From Aulostomus chinensis (lineage: Eukaryota; Chordata; Actinopteri; Syngnathiformes; Aulostomidae): a DNA stretch of 64,000 nt. Made by a program: the position numbers and the translations under genes. Below the pieces are notes generated by a model. The model was not told where the DNA came from. It saw nothing but the letters and a program-made list of their open reading frames with translations, and did no database searches. Below are positions 46,796 to 58,748 of this stretch, in pieces (positions within the stretch are counted from its first letter, which is position 1; each line of letters starts with the position of its first letter). The DNA lies in NCBI GenBank assembly GCA_037954235.1, contig JBBMOA010000013.1, positions 9,807,501 through 9,871,500 on the forward strand, written 5' to 3'.

Positions 46796-47006
46796 TTTTA
46801 TTTAGCGTTTCTACCTGAGCAGCACTCAAAGCAAATTACAGTGTCATCTCATTCACACACAGTGGAGGCTGTCATGCAATGTGCCAACCCACTCATCAGG
46901 ACCAATTAGGGATTCAGTATCTTGTCATGGTCACCAGGGGGAAGTGAGGATCAAACCAGCGACCCTTTGATAGCTAGATGGCCACCCTATCTCCGAGCCA
47001 TGCCAC
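46796..47006 (-). mobile_element. tRNA-headed SINE, family B head with a LINE-type GCTTTGAGTG tail
   Basis: On the minus strand it reads GTGGCATGGCTCGGAGATAG, then B box GGTTTGATCCTCAC, and ends with ATTTGCTTTGAGTGCTGCTC, AGAAACGCTAAATAAA. That 3' domain has the form (GCTTTGAGTG, then an AGAAA-CGCT-TA-AA end) known from vertebrate SINEs mobilised by L2-like LINEs. It is diverged, and the duplication could not be identified. Confidence 0.7.
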
Positions 47007-47043
47007 TTCTTTAGTTGTCAATGTTATGAGAACTGGGCTGATG

Positions 47044-47176
47044 AGAGGTGGCAGTGTGATGCAGTGGGTAGCAGTATCCTTTCATGAGGAGAAGGCACTG
47101 GTACTGTTGGGGTTCTTTCTGTTTGCATGGGTTCTCAGTGGGAGCACCTATTGCCTCCCACAGACCTAAAAACATG
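47044..47176 (+). mobile_element. tRNA-headed SINE, family A, degenerate 5' fragment
   Basis: GGTGGCAGTGTGATGCAGTG, GGGTTCTTTCTGTTTGCATG and GCCTCCCACAGACCTAAAAACAT follow the family A order with many substitutions. The 3' half is absent. Confidence 0.65.
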
Positions 47177-47351
47177 AAACATATGAAGATATACAGTATA
47201 TCCCCTTTCTATGACTTCCATGCTCCTGGAAATGATCCCACAGTGAATTCCTGCAAGTAAACACTGCCCATTGCATTTAAATAACGTTTAGATTTAATAA
47301 GAACTGAGTTAAAATTAGAAACTAGAACAATCCCACTGAAACCCCTGTTGT

Positions 47352-47353
<2 letters not shown>

Positions 47354-47421
<68 letters not shown>
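47354..47421. repeat. (CA)n microsatellite
   Basis: 34 uninterrupted CA dinucleotides. Confidence 0.96.
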
Positions 47422-47424
<3 letters not shown>

Positions 47425-48109
47425 CCTATAAAACATGACCCTGATTCATGTTGGGGTGTTCTAATGTGTCCAATCTGTCAGGATAATGTTATGTGGCCCC
47501 CAAGGGTGTGAGGACCAGTGGTTTAAAATATGACTGTGATTTACATGGCTGCGTAATTGTGCTGTAGATTTTTCTCAGATAATACATTTCACAAGCAGGT
47601 GTGTGAAACCACGCCGCAGTACATCGATTGTGTGTTTAAATCTCTCACATACTTGGTATCAGTAAATACATCAGAGTGTTCCTTCGTTCCTGTGAGTGGA
47701 GGAACATCGTTGTCAGTATTGTATTTATGTGTTTATGCATATGTACACACTCTGTGTACATTATGTGAAGATTCATGAATGAGTGTGCAGGTGCCAGTGT
47801 CCATATGCATGCAGCCGAGAGGCCTCAGAGAGGGCCTATAGGAGCAGGTAATTACTACACCATGGTGAAACATCATTATTCACTCATCTGCCCACTAGCA
47901 CCATCTGTCCTGCTGAGCACCACCTCATACACAACCAGCACCACACCAAGGACAACTCCACCCCCCCACCCCCCCACCCCACACACACACACACACAAGC
48001 CATCCATCTCCCCAAGCACTGGATTATAGCGCTCTGCACATCACCTCACCTTTCCTGCCATCTATCTTCCATCACTCTACTTTCTCACCAGCCTTTTCCC
48101 TTTCATCAA

Positions 48110-48330
48110 AAAACGCGAGTGCGTTGCTCATTAAGTAATTGAATTGCAGACTTGCAGAGTTTCACATGTCCCTCTGATATATCAAGATTTCATTATTGCA
48201 GGTTCACCTTTTAGCGTGCATTAGTCCAGATGAGGTCATGAGCAGCCAGCTTGTAAATCTGCAGTGATGCATCGCAGCTGGCCGGGGACTGTAAATAACT
48301 TCATGAGGAAATGCGTGGTGGAAATTATGA
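48110..48330. promoter_or_regulatory. Possible conserved non-coding element
   Basis: Repeat-free, with TTAAGTAATTGAATTGC, TTTCATTATTGC and a CAGCTG E-box. Inferred from texture only. Confidence 0.2.
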
Positions 48331-50749
48331 GAAAAAAATACCCCCCCCCCAAAAAAGGAGCAAGAGGTTACTTGTATAGTGATAAAAGTAGTCAGAGTCA
48401 GTTAAGACAAAGTGAGTGCTCTGTCTGCAGCAGCAGACTGGGCAGTAAGAGGAAAACCACAACTCACACTGTGGGATACTCTTGGATATATGGAAAATTT
48501 GCAGGCAGCAATTAAAACCCTGAGATGACTAAATCTATCCTAATGATGTGCCGTCGTATGAGTGTCCATTACTCTGCACTTGCTCCACGCGCTCTAGAGG
48601 AAAAAGAGGAACTTTAATAGCAATTTGCAGTAATGCACCATGCCATAATTCTGACTCTGTCTGCTGGCTGCATCGATGGCCGGGTGTAATTGCCATTTTA
48701 CTCATAGCTGATGGATTAGAACATAAAGCAACAAGAGAGGAACAATCATGTCAAGGTGATGGATGGATGGGCTCACAGGAGTGAGTGTTTATGTGAAGGG
48801 GTAGGGTTGTACGGAGGAGGAGGGGTTAGATAAAGGCAGGAGGCATCAAGCTGAGGATTTGGATTGCTTCAGAGAATTTATCCCTTCTGAACCCAGTGTC
48901 ACACTGATGTATATAACACCAGCAAGCACACACAGATAAAAACCTATCAACATGAGAGAGAAAGTCCAAGCAGATTGTATAATTTTTCAATTAACGCAGT
49001 CCTTTTTCAAAGCCAGTGTGGCCAGAGAGATCAAGGTGATGGCGTTTTTCTCAAGTGTCTTTTATAGGTATTCAAGTGTCCCTTTAAAGCCTTCAACTAA
49101 CCGCTAGAAGAGCTTTTAAGTTTAAAAAAAAAAATTGATTATCAAGGCCTTCTTGCTTGGCTGTTTCCCCAAGGTTAGGAGTAGGGGAAGAGCCAACACA
49201 GTCAATAATGTGTAATAATAATAATGCCATACATTCAAGCATCAAGGCCTCGATATTCTGTATTTTTTAGAAGTATGTCGACGCAAAAAACACTGATAAT
49301 AAGACAGCTATGCAGAGGTTAGTCATTCATCACTGCCATACACTATAAAACACTCCAGCAGTACAGTAAGTAAAGACCCTGAAGGCACGAAGAACATCAC
49401 AGCCACTCAATTATTATCTTCTTTTTCAATAAGCCTTGAATATTCTGCTTCAAAAATATGCAGAATATTTCATCAGGTTCTTCTACAGGTTGCCTGCAAG
49501 TCTGAACTGACGTGGAGCCCGTCTATCCTTCCCGTGTCCTGATGCAGCCACACAATTAATGCTGCTTTAAAATCAACCAGTAGGTAAATAAATAAGGGAC
49601 CGGGGTAAATTAAAACTCTGATGCAATTACACCACCACTTCCAGTTAACCCCTTTGCAATTAACAACCTGTCTGCTGGGATGGATAGGAGTGTGCATGGC
49701 AGTCGTGGTCGTTTGCAAGTGTGTGTGCATGCCCACGTGAGTGTGTGTGTATCCAGCTGGCCATATAACACCCCACTGCTGATGCAAACTCAATACGCTT
49801 AATTAAACTGCACAGAAACTCTATCAGCATACTGAGCAGAAGCAGCAGGGCTCCGCCATGAGTGAAAAGTGTTAGCTCCAGAAAGGTCAAAGGTCATCAC
49901 CTTAGGTTTGTTGCTGTCTGAGGACACTTTGGAATGACAGGAAAAAGACTGAATGAATAAAATAGAGAATGATGTCATCATGAATGCAGATTAGATGAGA
50001 GCCAAGAATGAGCGCCAGCAACAGTCCCACGCAATACATCAAAGTCTGCAGCTATTTGGCTGGAGAAAGGGAAAGAACCAGCAAAAAAAGAGTAAAGAAT
50101 AAAGCAAGAGGGGTGATGAGAGCAAGGTCTTGGCTTGGTTTCAGACACCCTGCAGTTTGTGTATGGGTGTGTGCATGTGTGTCTGTGTGTGTATACCCAT
50201 CCCCGGGGCTTAGCTTTAAGGAGCCATTAAAAGCCAGATACGAGCTAAGCTGACCTCCTTGCACTCCAAACGATTTTTGATGCCAGTGGAAGAAAAAAAA
50301 CAAAACATATCATCCCCTCTCACAGCCATATTGCTATCATAGCACTTTAATGAAAAAGAATGCAGGGCAGCGTCCCAGAGGTCCCAGACAGTTAGAAAGG
50401 TTAGAGTCGAGAGTTTAGGGGGAATTAGAGGGAGGGACGGGCTCTCGTAGGACACGGATGATAACATAGGACAACATCAGCTTCCTGGGGGAAGACAATA
50501 TTTGACCTCCTAAGGCCAATATTTAACACTGTCCAAGCTAATGTCAAATGCCATTCAATACACACACGAGCAGGGTAGATGTACACACTTTCACACACAA
50601 TCAATCTCAGCCATGGGGACAGATCAATAAGCAAGCATGAGCTATTTGCAAAACTCTCCCCTGCATAGAAGGTGGACAAAAACTAAAAGTATGTCTCCCT
50701 GAGCATGCAGATGTGCACACACACAAACACACACTCTCCGAGCCCAGTC

Positions 50750-50950
50750 TCCCGTCCAATCAAAGCAAAGCTAATTACAGTGTTACACTGGTGTTATTCC
50801 AGCGTGGAAGTAGCTCGCCTGTTGATGGCGCCTAAGCTTAAATTACTGCTTTAATTACTGATGCTAATGTTTTCCCTGCTATTAAACATTTATGCAAAGT
50901 GGCATCCGGAGATGTTCAATCCTTATCTCCAGAGATCCCTAGGGGCTGAC
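50750..50950. promoter_or_regulatory. Possible conserved non-coding element
   Basis: Repeat-free, with GCTTAAATTACTGC, TTTAATTACTGATGCTAATG and TTATGCAAAGTGG. Homeodomain and octamer-like words are unusually close together. Unproven. Confidence 0.25.
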
Positions 50951-52139
50951 GGAGGGGAGGGGTGAGGAGGCCAGGGACTGAGGAACGCAAAGTGCCATCA
51001 CTGCAGTTCTACCTACCAGACAAACAATATCTGCTCCCCCGCATGCATACAGTGTACATGTATGCTCTGGATGGCACCCAGAGGTGTCGGCTTCGAGGCA
51101 TCATGACAAAGAGAAAATGTGAAGAAAGAGCAGGAGGATAGACAATAATTTTACGTGTGTATGTGTACATCATGGAGATAGAAAGAAGTCACAGGACAGA
51201 TAAAAAAGGCTCTGATTTTGTGACAGAGACAAAAATATAATTACTGCCATTAGCAGAGTTCATGCAAATCAGAGCTTGACGACAACTTTTTGCCTGCAGG
51301 TCTCCGACAGTGATACAGTACTCCAGCTGAATCAATAACACTGGGATTCAATTACTGTCCCCTACTGCTCACTACACGTATCCTGCTTCTCCTTCTCCTG
51401 TCTCTGCATAAGGAATTCAGACACTTAATTTAGCGGGGTGACATTGTAGCACCAAGGAAACTACCCAGATAGAAGGCTGTGGCAAGTTTGACAGACTTGA
51501 TAAATGCGCACAGACACTTCAATTCTCTGGACATTTTGAGGCCATATATTCATTTCTCACTCCTTCCTGTAAAAACAAAACGAAAAATCAGGAAATATTG
51601 TCAAGTTGTTAATAAAATATGGATAGCATGCAGAGGTATCTGTACAGAGGAGCTGAAATAAATTTCTAAAAACCACAAAGTGCACTGAATTAATCATTAT
51701 AACCTTTTTATGGGGCTGTTTCAACAAAAATATGTTTTTTGCATGAAGTGGTACATTTTTGTTGCATTTCGGTCATTCGTTCACATCACAACAGTGTTCT
51801 GGGGGCCTGAAGATATGAACTTTTGTCAATATACGGACCATGTGAGGTGTGGTGCCCTATTTCATCCATGGTTTGTACATTTGTGCAACAGCTGCAAACT
51901 CTGCTGAGTTTGTTAACGCTTCATCGGTCAGCCCCACGACATCACTCAAAAGTTGCGGTTTTCTGATGTGCCATCTTCTTCATGTTTGTTTGTATCCATG
52001 TAATCACCATACTGTAAGAAAATGTTTCAGTGCAGGAGTGTTGTCTTACTCTGCGGTGTTCAGTAAGTAAGTCTATGCTTACACCACCTCCTAGTGGCCT
52101 GTTATACATACTCCAGCATTTAAAATCATTCTTTTTTAG

Positions 52140-52532
52140 ATCGGTGTCCATCCATCCGTTCATTTCCTACCACTTATCCTGTTAAGGGTCAAGGGGGGGC
52201 TGGAGCCTTCAGGCAGCAGGGATAGGCAGAAGGTGGGGCTCGCCCAGGAAGGATCACCTGTCCATCACAGGGCCAACACATAGAGACAGACAACCATTCA
52301 CACTCACAGTCACACCTACGGTCAATTTAGAGTATCAATCAGCCTCGTCCCCTCTTGATGTCTCTGTCTGACTGTGGGAGGAAGCTGGAGTACCAGAGAG
52401 AACCCACACAGGAACAGGGAGAACATGGAGACTCCACACAGAAAGATCCCGGGCTGGAGCCGTGGCTAGAACTCTGAACCTGTGAGGCAACAGTGCTAAC
52501 CACTGCACCACCGTGCCGCCCTACATCGGTGT
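52140..52532 (-). mobile_element. tRNA-headed SINE, family A, inverted, with 8-bp target-site duplication
   Basis: The body is 52148-52524. ATCGGTGT at 52140-52147 is repeated exactly at 52525-52532. The GGAT tail, the 3' domain GACCCTTAACAGGATAAG, the body and the head GGGCGGCACGGTGGTGCAGTG-like end are all present on the minus strand. The B-box region has a small deletion. Confidence 0.9.
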
Positions 52533-53534
52533 GTTCATGGATGGTTAGAGTAACTTTTTCATATAAATTCAGACTTTTTTTGACACAAAGGAAGAACTAA
52601 CATGTAGAAAACAGTCTATGTTTCAATGTTTTCAGGGCAGTTTGTCTGTGCATTACACAAAAACTATCTGGCCAAATTCCACCAAAATTGGTGGGAGGCT
52701 GTGGCATTTACCAAGAAAGAATTCCATAAATTTGGGGGCAGACCAGTTTCTTTAATTTAGCAAAACATTGCATTTTTTTATTTTGAGCTTGGCTATCAGG
52801 ATTAATTTAAGGAACATTTTATGACCAAGTGGTCATATTAATGGTATTTACAAGATCAGATGGATGGAAATAAACAGAATACTAATACTGTAATTTTGTT
52901 ACTACAAATATCAGTAGATAACAAGCCCTTCTAGATGTTAGGTTTACTTTCTTTTACTGTATAGTTCAGTAAAGTGTCCAAGGGGAGTTTGGCATTTTAT
53001 TATATTGATTTGGCATCTTACCAAATTAATATCAAAACATTTATTCCACCTTTAGCAGAGAAACTCCTTCACCTTACTGAACTGTCAACGAAGTTTCCGC
53101 TGCTTACAAAGAACAGGAACCCCTGAGTGCAGTTTCATTCTCGGTGAACATATTTACATCGCTCTGTGTGTACACTGACATGAGCGGAAATGTACACCAC
53201 AATCTGTGTGTGAAGGTCTTCTATTGAAGGTCTATTTCAGGTCCAACAAAAACAGAATAGTGCTGACAGAAAGGAAATCTCTTTTGTGTCGAACTAGAAC
53301 AAAGTTTTTCCACAACGCTGAGGAACTGCTGAGTAAAGAAGACACGGCGGAAGCCTCTCTACACAGCCTGAAGCACGCACAGCCAGTGTCCTACCTGCCT
53401 GTATCCATTTCTCCTTCCCAAGCAACATCTAGGCAACACAACAAGGGGAGTCGAGTCCAGTCTGATCCAGTCCTGCCTTGTGTTGCACAGCTCGACAAAG
53501 CCTCTCTCCCTGCTAGAAACAGGTCATGATGTAA
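52533..53534. other. Non-coding stretch, no gene recognised
   Basis: A 107-codon frame at 53206-53529 ends in the GT tract region and has no domain. Confidence 0.4.
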
Positions 53535-53574
53535 GTGTGTGTGTGTGTGTGTGTGTGTGAGTGTGTGTGTGTGT

Positions 53575-53649
<75 letters not shown>

Positions 53650-53661
53650 TGTGTGTGTGTG
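53535..53661. repeat. Long (GT)n microsatellite
   Basis: About 127 bp of GT with three or four GA interruptions, the longest dinucleotide array in the window. Confidence 0.96.
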
Positions 53662-54918
53662 CATGTGGGCAGAACATCCTGTTTGAAAAAGAGCATAAAC
53701 TCATTGGTCAACTTATTTCATATCACTACCTGTATTTCCTCTGTTAAATTTCTGGTATGTTGCTGTGGCCCTCCATTGATTATCCCCCAGACATGATTCA
53801 ATGATACTGCGATGTTATTTTGTACCCTGGTGGTGTTTCATGTTGGGTCATTAAATGACTGGTGATCCTCTGCACTTCCTACTTACAAGTCTGCTGGGTC
53901 AGTTGAGATTTGGATGTGTGGGAAAATGGAGAAAATGACTTACGCCAGTGGCGCATGATCAGAATATTTCTGTCCTTTCTTTTCTGGGTAAACCATCGAG
54001 GTTGCTTTCTAATGAATCCATTTGCATCTCTGAGCTGAAAAGGTTGGATTTTCTTTTGTTCGTGCACTTCCTTATTACTATGCACCATAGCGAACTTGAC
54101 TGAATCCCAAGCCATCGGATGCTATAAGTAGATATATTGTGAGAAGCTGAGTTTGTGTGCATAGAATGAAAGTGAGAAAGAGGAATATTAAGTGCTTTTC
54201 TTATCTATGAGGACTGTAGAAAGCTAATATGAGCAATAGAGGGAGGCAAGGCCTGTGTTGATCAGCTTCTAAATCCCTCCAGTGGTACGCCTCACTCTTA
54301 CCTCTCAGCTGTGTAGGCACACAAACACATACACAGCGCCCTTGTGTGTATTTTGCAATAAATTTCGGAGCACAGCACTTTGATTTCCCCCCGTTATTCT
54401 CTCGAGTCATGTTTTCAGAAGGACTGGAGTCAGCCTCTCAGGAGAGCTCAAAAGTTCACCAAAACATCCCAAAATAAAGGAGCTCGAGACGGAGAAAACT
54501 AAGTACAAACAAGATAACAGAGGTAGCACGGGTGCAAGTAAACAAAATCTAAGGTCTTAATAGAGGTAAAAGGCAAGACAGTTTTCAAATTTCAGTCGTA
54601 GCAAGGTTCTGTTAGAGGATATTAGAGCTGTGTTTGGAGAGATATTTTGCTCACACCGTGTTCCTCAAATGTGCCAGGTCTATTTCGGATTTGTGTTCAG
54701 CACACACACCCACATTGCTATACATGGATAGTATACAGCCTGACGGAGGAGAATATATAGAGTCAAGCCTGATGTCACTCTCAGAAGTTATGAAACTGAC
54801 CCCAACTAATGATTTCTGGTAACCTCAGGTAAATGTCACAAGGGAACTGGACGACTTCTTTCGGTGGCAACTAAATCTATATTTGTGTCAAATGTCAGGA
54901 AAGAGACAAACTTGTGGA
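53662..54918. other. Non-coding stretch, no gene recognised
   Basis: No supported feature. Confidence 0.45.

Positions 54919-54980
<62 letters not shown>
54919..54980. repeat. (GT)n microsatellite
   Basis: About 30 uninterrupted GT dinucleotides. Confidence 0.95.
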
Positions 54981-55210
54981 CTATGAGATGGTGACCTCCT
55001 GCAGCCCTGAAATGAAAGTGCATCTTCAGCAGAACCACTGGAACGCCATGAGAAGCCGAGTCTGCAGAATGCTCACAGTCCACACATGCCAGATCATGAT
55101 TTAGAGCATGAAACACACACACAAAAGCCTGCCTGCATACACACACAATACACATACACAGTCTTGTGTTTTACACTTCCTCAGCAACATTTATCTCTGC
55201 TTTATTTCAG

Positions 55211-55248
55211 GTGATAAACCCCCCTGGTATAACTCAAAGGGGCAGACG
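55211..55248 (+). other. Candidate 38-nt micro-exon
   Basis: A pyrimidine-rich acceptor (TTTATCTCTGCTTTATTTCAG) ends at 55210, and a good donor (ACG followed by GTAAGA) begins at 55249. One frame of the enclosed 38 nt is open and reads DKPPWYNSKGQT, with its first two bases completing a codon from an upstream exon. Another frame contains a stop. I cannot assign the peptide to a gene, and no neighbouring exon was found in the window. A chance pairing of splice signals is possible. Confidence 0.3.
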
Positions 55249-55626
55249 GTAAGACAGCATGTAAATGCAGCCATGAAAATGAAGACTGGGCTTCTGCAGA
55301 ATTTCAACTGCCCCCAAAAGAATGGAGGTGCTCTGCCGCAAATAGATATATAACTGCTTTTCCTCTAAGTCGGCCTCTGCCAGCTTGGTTATGCAAAATG
55401 CATGCAAATGGGCAAAGTTATTGTAAGCTCTTAAAATTGAGTGTTAATTGAGTATTAACTGTTGTTGACTCAACATTTCGACTGATAATGACGCATTCAT
55501 AGTAGTGCAGAATCATCACATATGCATCGTTAAAATTGGCCCCATGGCTCAAAATAACTATTGCAATTTATGTTTCTTTCCAAAATATGAGTTGCTGTGT
55601 CATGAGAAGTCAGTAAAGTCTGAGCA
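55249..55626. other. Non-coding stretch downstream of the candidate micro-exon
   Basis: It includes GCAAAATGCATGCAAATGGG near 55393, which holds a perfect ATGCAAAT octamer. No coding evidence. Confidence 0.35.
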
Positions 55627-55644
55627 TATGTGTGTGTGTGTGTG

Positions 55645-55687
<43 letters not shown>
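55627..55687. repeat. (GT)n microsatellite
   Basis: About 30 GT dinucleotides with one GC interruption. Confidence 0.95.
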
Positions 55688-55688
<1 letters not shown>

Positions 55689-56640
55689 ACTGTCACAGAC
55701 CAGCCATCTGCATACATGTCGTCAGGTCTTGGGTGTGGGTGTGTTTGTTTCTCACAGCATATGTCACTTTGCCAAAATGGAAAATGTAAAATCATGTAGC
55801 CGATGAGCTCGTAAAATCCTGTGTCCCACAGGTGATCTATAAAGTTGTTGTTGCAGAGGCTGAATGTTTAATACCAGGAGGTAACCTTCCATCAAGGCAC
55901 TAACAGTCCCATTGCGATTCACAAGGACAAAGAGGTCACACGAAACACCAATAAATGCTGGCTCATCTTCAGGTGGATGCTCCAATAAAATGTGCTCACT
56001 GGCGTAGAGTTTGTGATTTCATGAGGTCAAGACTGATGTGTTTACACCTTTAAAATGTTCATCACATCCCTAATTACTTATAAGGTCTTATTTCAATACC
56101 TAATTATCTGTGCAGATTATGAGGGTCTTTGTAATACATCTGCCTTTCACCATAACCTCTAGCTAAAGATTCACCAAATCAACCTCTCAGTCACATGATC
56201 ACAGTAAAGCTCCACTCTGGTCCTGAACATGGGTCTGCAGGGTACAAAAATACTAACCAACAGCAATGTTTTTGACATGGCAGCCAGAGTTCATATTGGA
56301 CTATAGTGAGAAGCTGTTGCATGGGTGTCACTCATCCATGCGTCACTCACTTCTCTGAATCCAGGGTGCCATCTCTGCCATCAGCTGGGGTCCCTCACAC
56401 AGGGGTCAACTTAACCGGGGGTCCTTCATACAACTCAGACAACCTCACCAAAAACTATCTCACTTTTGACATCACAGGCAGAAGGTAGTCCCAGTCAACC
56501 TGGCCTTGAAGCCAGTTCTGCAGAGTATTAAACATTCTCACTGAGTACGGCACCAGAGAACCAAGCTTACTAGTAGGCAGCTAAAACCGGGCAAATTACT
56601 GGTTAGGAACCGTCCCTGCAGCGCTTATGAAGACAACATA
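55688..56640. other. Non-coding stretch, no gene recognised
   Basis: No supported feature. Confidence 0.4.
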
Positions 56641-56642
56641 AC

Positions 56643-56688
56643 ATCCATCCATCCATCCAGTTTCTTCTGCTTATCTGGGGTTGACAAA
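56643..56688 (-). mobile_element. SINE tail scrap
   Basis: CCATCCATCCATCCAGTTTC and TTCTGCTTATCTG match the antisense GGAT tail and GGATAAGCAGAAG end of the SINEs. Only the last 45 bp or so remain. Confidence 0.6.
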
Positions 56689-56819
56689 TTTACACCAAAC
56701 AGTTCTCCATGAACACGCACATCCTGCAACAGCAGCGACAAATACCTTCCTGTTAACAGGCAGAAACGTCAAGCAGATCCAGGGTCAATGGGGACGGCCT
56801 TCTGCTTTGACTGATTGGG

Positions 56820-58015
56820 GGTTTGTTGTGATTTGGCACTATATAAATAAAGATTGATTCATTGATTCATTGATTGATATACAGAAGGAAAGAGAGGGAC
56901 AGAGATCAAGAAGGAGAGAAAGGGAAGACACTGATGGACAGACAGGACGTGAGCATGTGCATGATTTATGTCTAACACATACAGGAGGACAGAGAGGAGG
57001 ATTGTGAAGCCCAGTGCACCATGGGACATCCCTCAGCAGTCTAAGCCTATAGCAGCACATCTAAGGGCTAGTCAAAGCCAGAGCTAACCGTAAGCTTTAT
57101 CAAAAAGGAAGGTCTTAAGTCTTCTCTTAAACATAGAGAGGGTGTCTGCATCCCGGACCGAAACTGGAAGATTGTTCCAACGGAGGGGAGCCTAATGGCT
57201 GAAGGCTCTGGCTGCCATTCTCCTTTTAGAAACTCTAGGAACCACAAGTAACACAGCATCCTGGGAACGAAGGGTTCTAGCTGGATAATAGGGGACTATG
57301 AGCTCTGTCATATATGAAGGTGCCTGATTGTTGAGGACTTTGTATGTTAGAAGGAGAATTTTGAATTCTATTCTGAATGTGACAGGGAGCCAATACAGAG
57401 AAGCCAGAACAAGAGAGACATGGTTTCTACCACCAGTTCTAGTCAACATGCGGGCAGCAGTGTTTTGGACCAGCTTGAGGGTCGTAAGGAACTGATTGGT
57501 GAAGCCTGATTGGAGGGAATAGCAGTAATCCAGCATGGAAGTGACAAAAGCTTGGACTAGTTTTTCTGCATCTTTTTGATGCAGGATGTGTCTGATCTTA
57601 GGATCTTAGGATGTTTCGTAAATGCAAGAAAGCAGTCCTACAGATTTGCTTCATGTGGGAGTTAAAGGACTGATCCTGATCAAAGAGAACTCCTAGGTTC
57701 CTTACTGTAGTGCTGGGGGGCAGGCTGATGCCATCCAGGGTACCTATCTAATTAGATAATATGTTCCTAAGGTGTTTAGGGCCAAGCACAATAAGTTCAG
57801 TTTTGTCAGAGTTCAATAAAAGGAAATCATGGGTCATCCATGTTTTTATATCCTTTAAACAGGCCTCCAGTTCAGTCAGGTGATTTGTTATAGGTGGATG
57901 CATTGACAAGTACAGCTGCTTATCGTCTGCATAACAGTCAAAATGTATTGAGTGTTTCCTTATTATGTGACCTAGAGGAAGCAGGTATAGAGTGAAGAGG
58001 ACTGGTCCAATTAAT
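56820..58015 (-). mobile_element. 5'-truncated LINE (non-LTR retrotransposon) with reverse-transcriptase remnants
   Basis: Minus-strand translation gives the end of a LINE reverse transcriptase. GPVLFTLYLLPLG is followed by the catalytic YADD box (codons at 57933-57922), TELEACLKDIKTWM and LLLNSDKTELIVLG. A C-terminal thumb/tail segment follows at 57536-57192 (LDYCYSLQSGF, LVQNTAARMLT, LASLYWLPV, FKILLLTYKVLNNQAP). That signature is typical of CR1/L2/Rex-type fish LINEs. Stops and frameshifts near 57755 and 57590 break the frame. Everything upstream of the catalytic domain is missing at about 58015, as expected for 5' truncation. A TCAATGAA-type simple tail lies near 56850-56880, next to a CACTATATAAATAAAG motif on the plus strand that probably belongs to a second element. 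Confidence 0.85.
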
Positions 58016-58060
58016 ACACATTATTATTTTGTTTTAAACATTTTTAAAATGTTTTTATAT

Positions 58061-58380
58061 TGTCTGAGACATGCAGGTTAAAGAGGAGGGGCATGGTGTG
58101 CTTGAGTGTGTATGTTGCAGAGGAGTTGGTTTACTGGGGAGTAGGCGTGTGTGAGTGCAAAAGTGCGTGTGCGTAAAGGTGGGCACTCACCTGTGACACA
58201 GATGAGAGAGAGAGTCGTGGTGGCCTCCTGGAGCGTGTCATAAATCTATGAATCTGAGGATCCAACCTCATACTCTCAGCGGCTAAAAGGGCTGTGCTGG
58301 AAGCCGCAATATTTTTGTCAACAAAAAAAGGCGTTTTATGAAAATCATCAAGCTGCATCTAAAGAGCCAAGTCATCAGGT
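58061..58380 (+). repeat. 5' LTR of the BEL/Pao element
   Basis: The left edge TGTCTGAGACATGCAGG aligns with the 3' LTR edge at 62711. Shared segments are 58061-58121 and 58262-58308. The right edge is not sharply defined, because the 3' copy diverges after GGAAGCC; the limit given is approximate. No clear tRNA primer-binding site was recognised. Confidence 0.65.
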
Positions 58381-58748
58381 AACGACTAGCCCGAGAAAAG
58401 AAGGAGCCACAGCTACGTGTCACACCACGCCATCCTTTCACCTGGGAACAGGTAGGCCCGAAACTGTCAGTGTTTGCGGATTGATGAGTCTGCTTCGATT
58501 GGAATGCGTTGTGTCAAATGAGGACAATTTATTAAACGAATGTTACGCTGGTTGCATTGGCGCATTGACGGTGGCATAACTTCTCCATGCTTTATTGGAT
58601 TACGATGTTGGACTTTGTGGCATATATAAGAGGCGGCTAATGTTGTCTAAAAGCCTATCACTTGTTACAATGTTTGGATCAAATCTGCTGGCGATGAATT
58701 TAAATGCAATGTCTATGGATGGATTCTGAAAGTGTTCTTGAATGAAAG

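Larger units (their letters stand above)
47422..52139. other. Long non-coding stretch, no gene recognised
   Basis: No domain-bearing frame. A C-rich/CA run lies at 47958-47998 and a C-run plus A-run at 48342-48357. Confidence 0.45.

Noticed and set aside
53535..53661. Long frames through GT/CA arrays here and at other microsatellites
   Set aside because: Poly (CV)n and (TH)n peptides are products of dinucleotide repeats, not genes.
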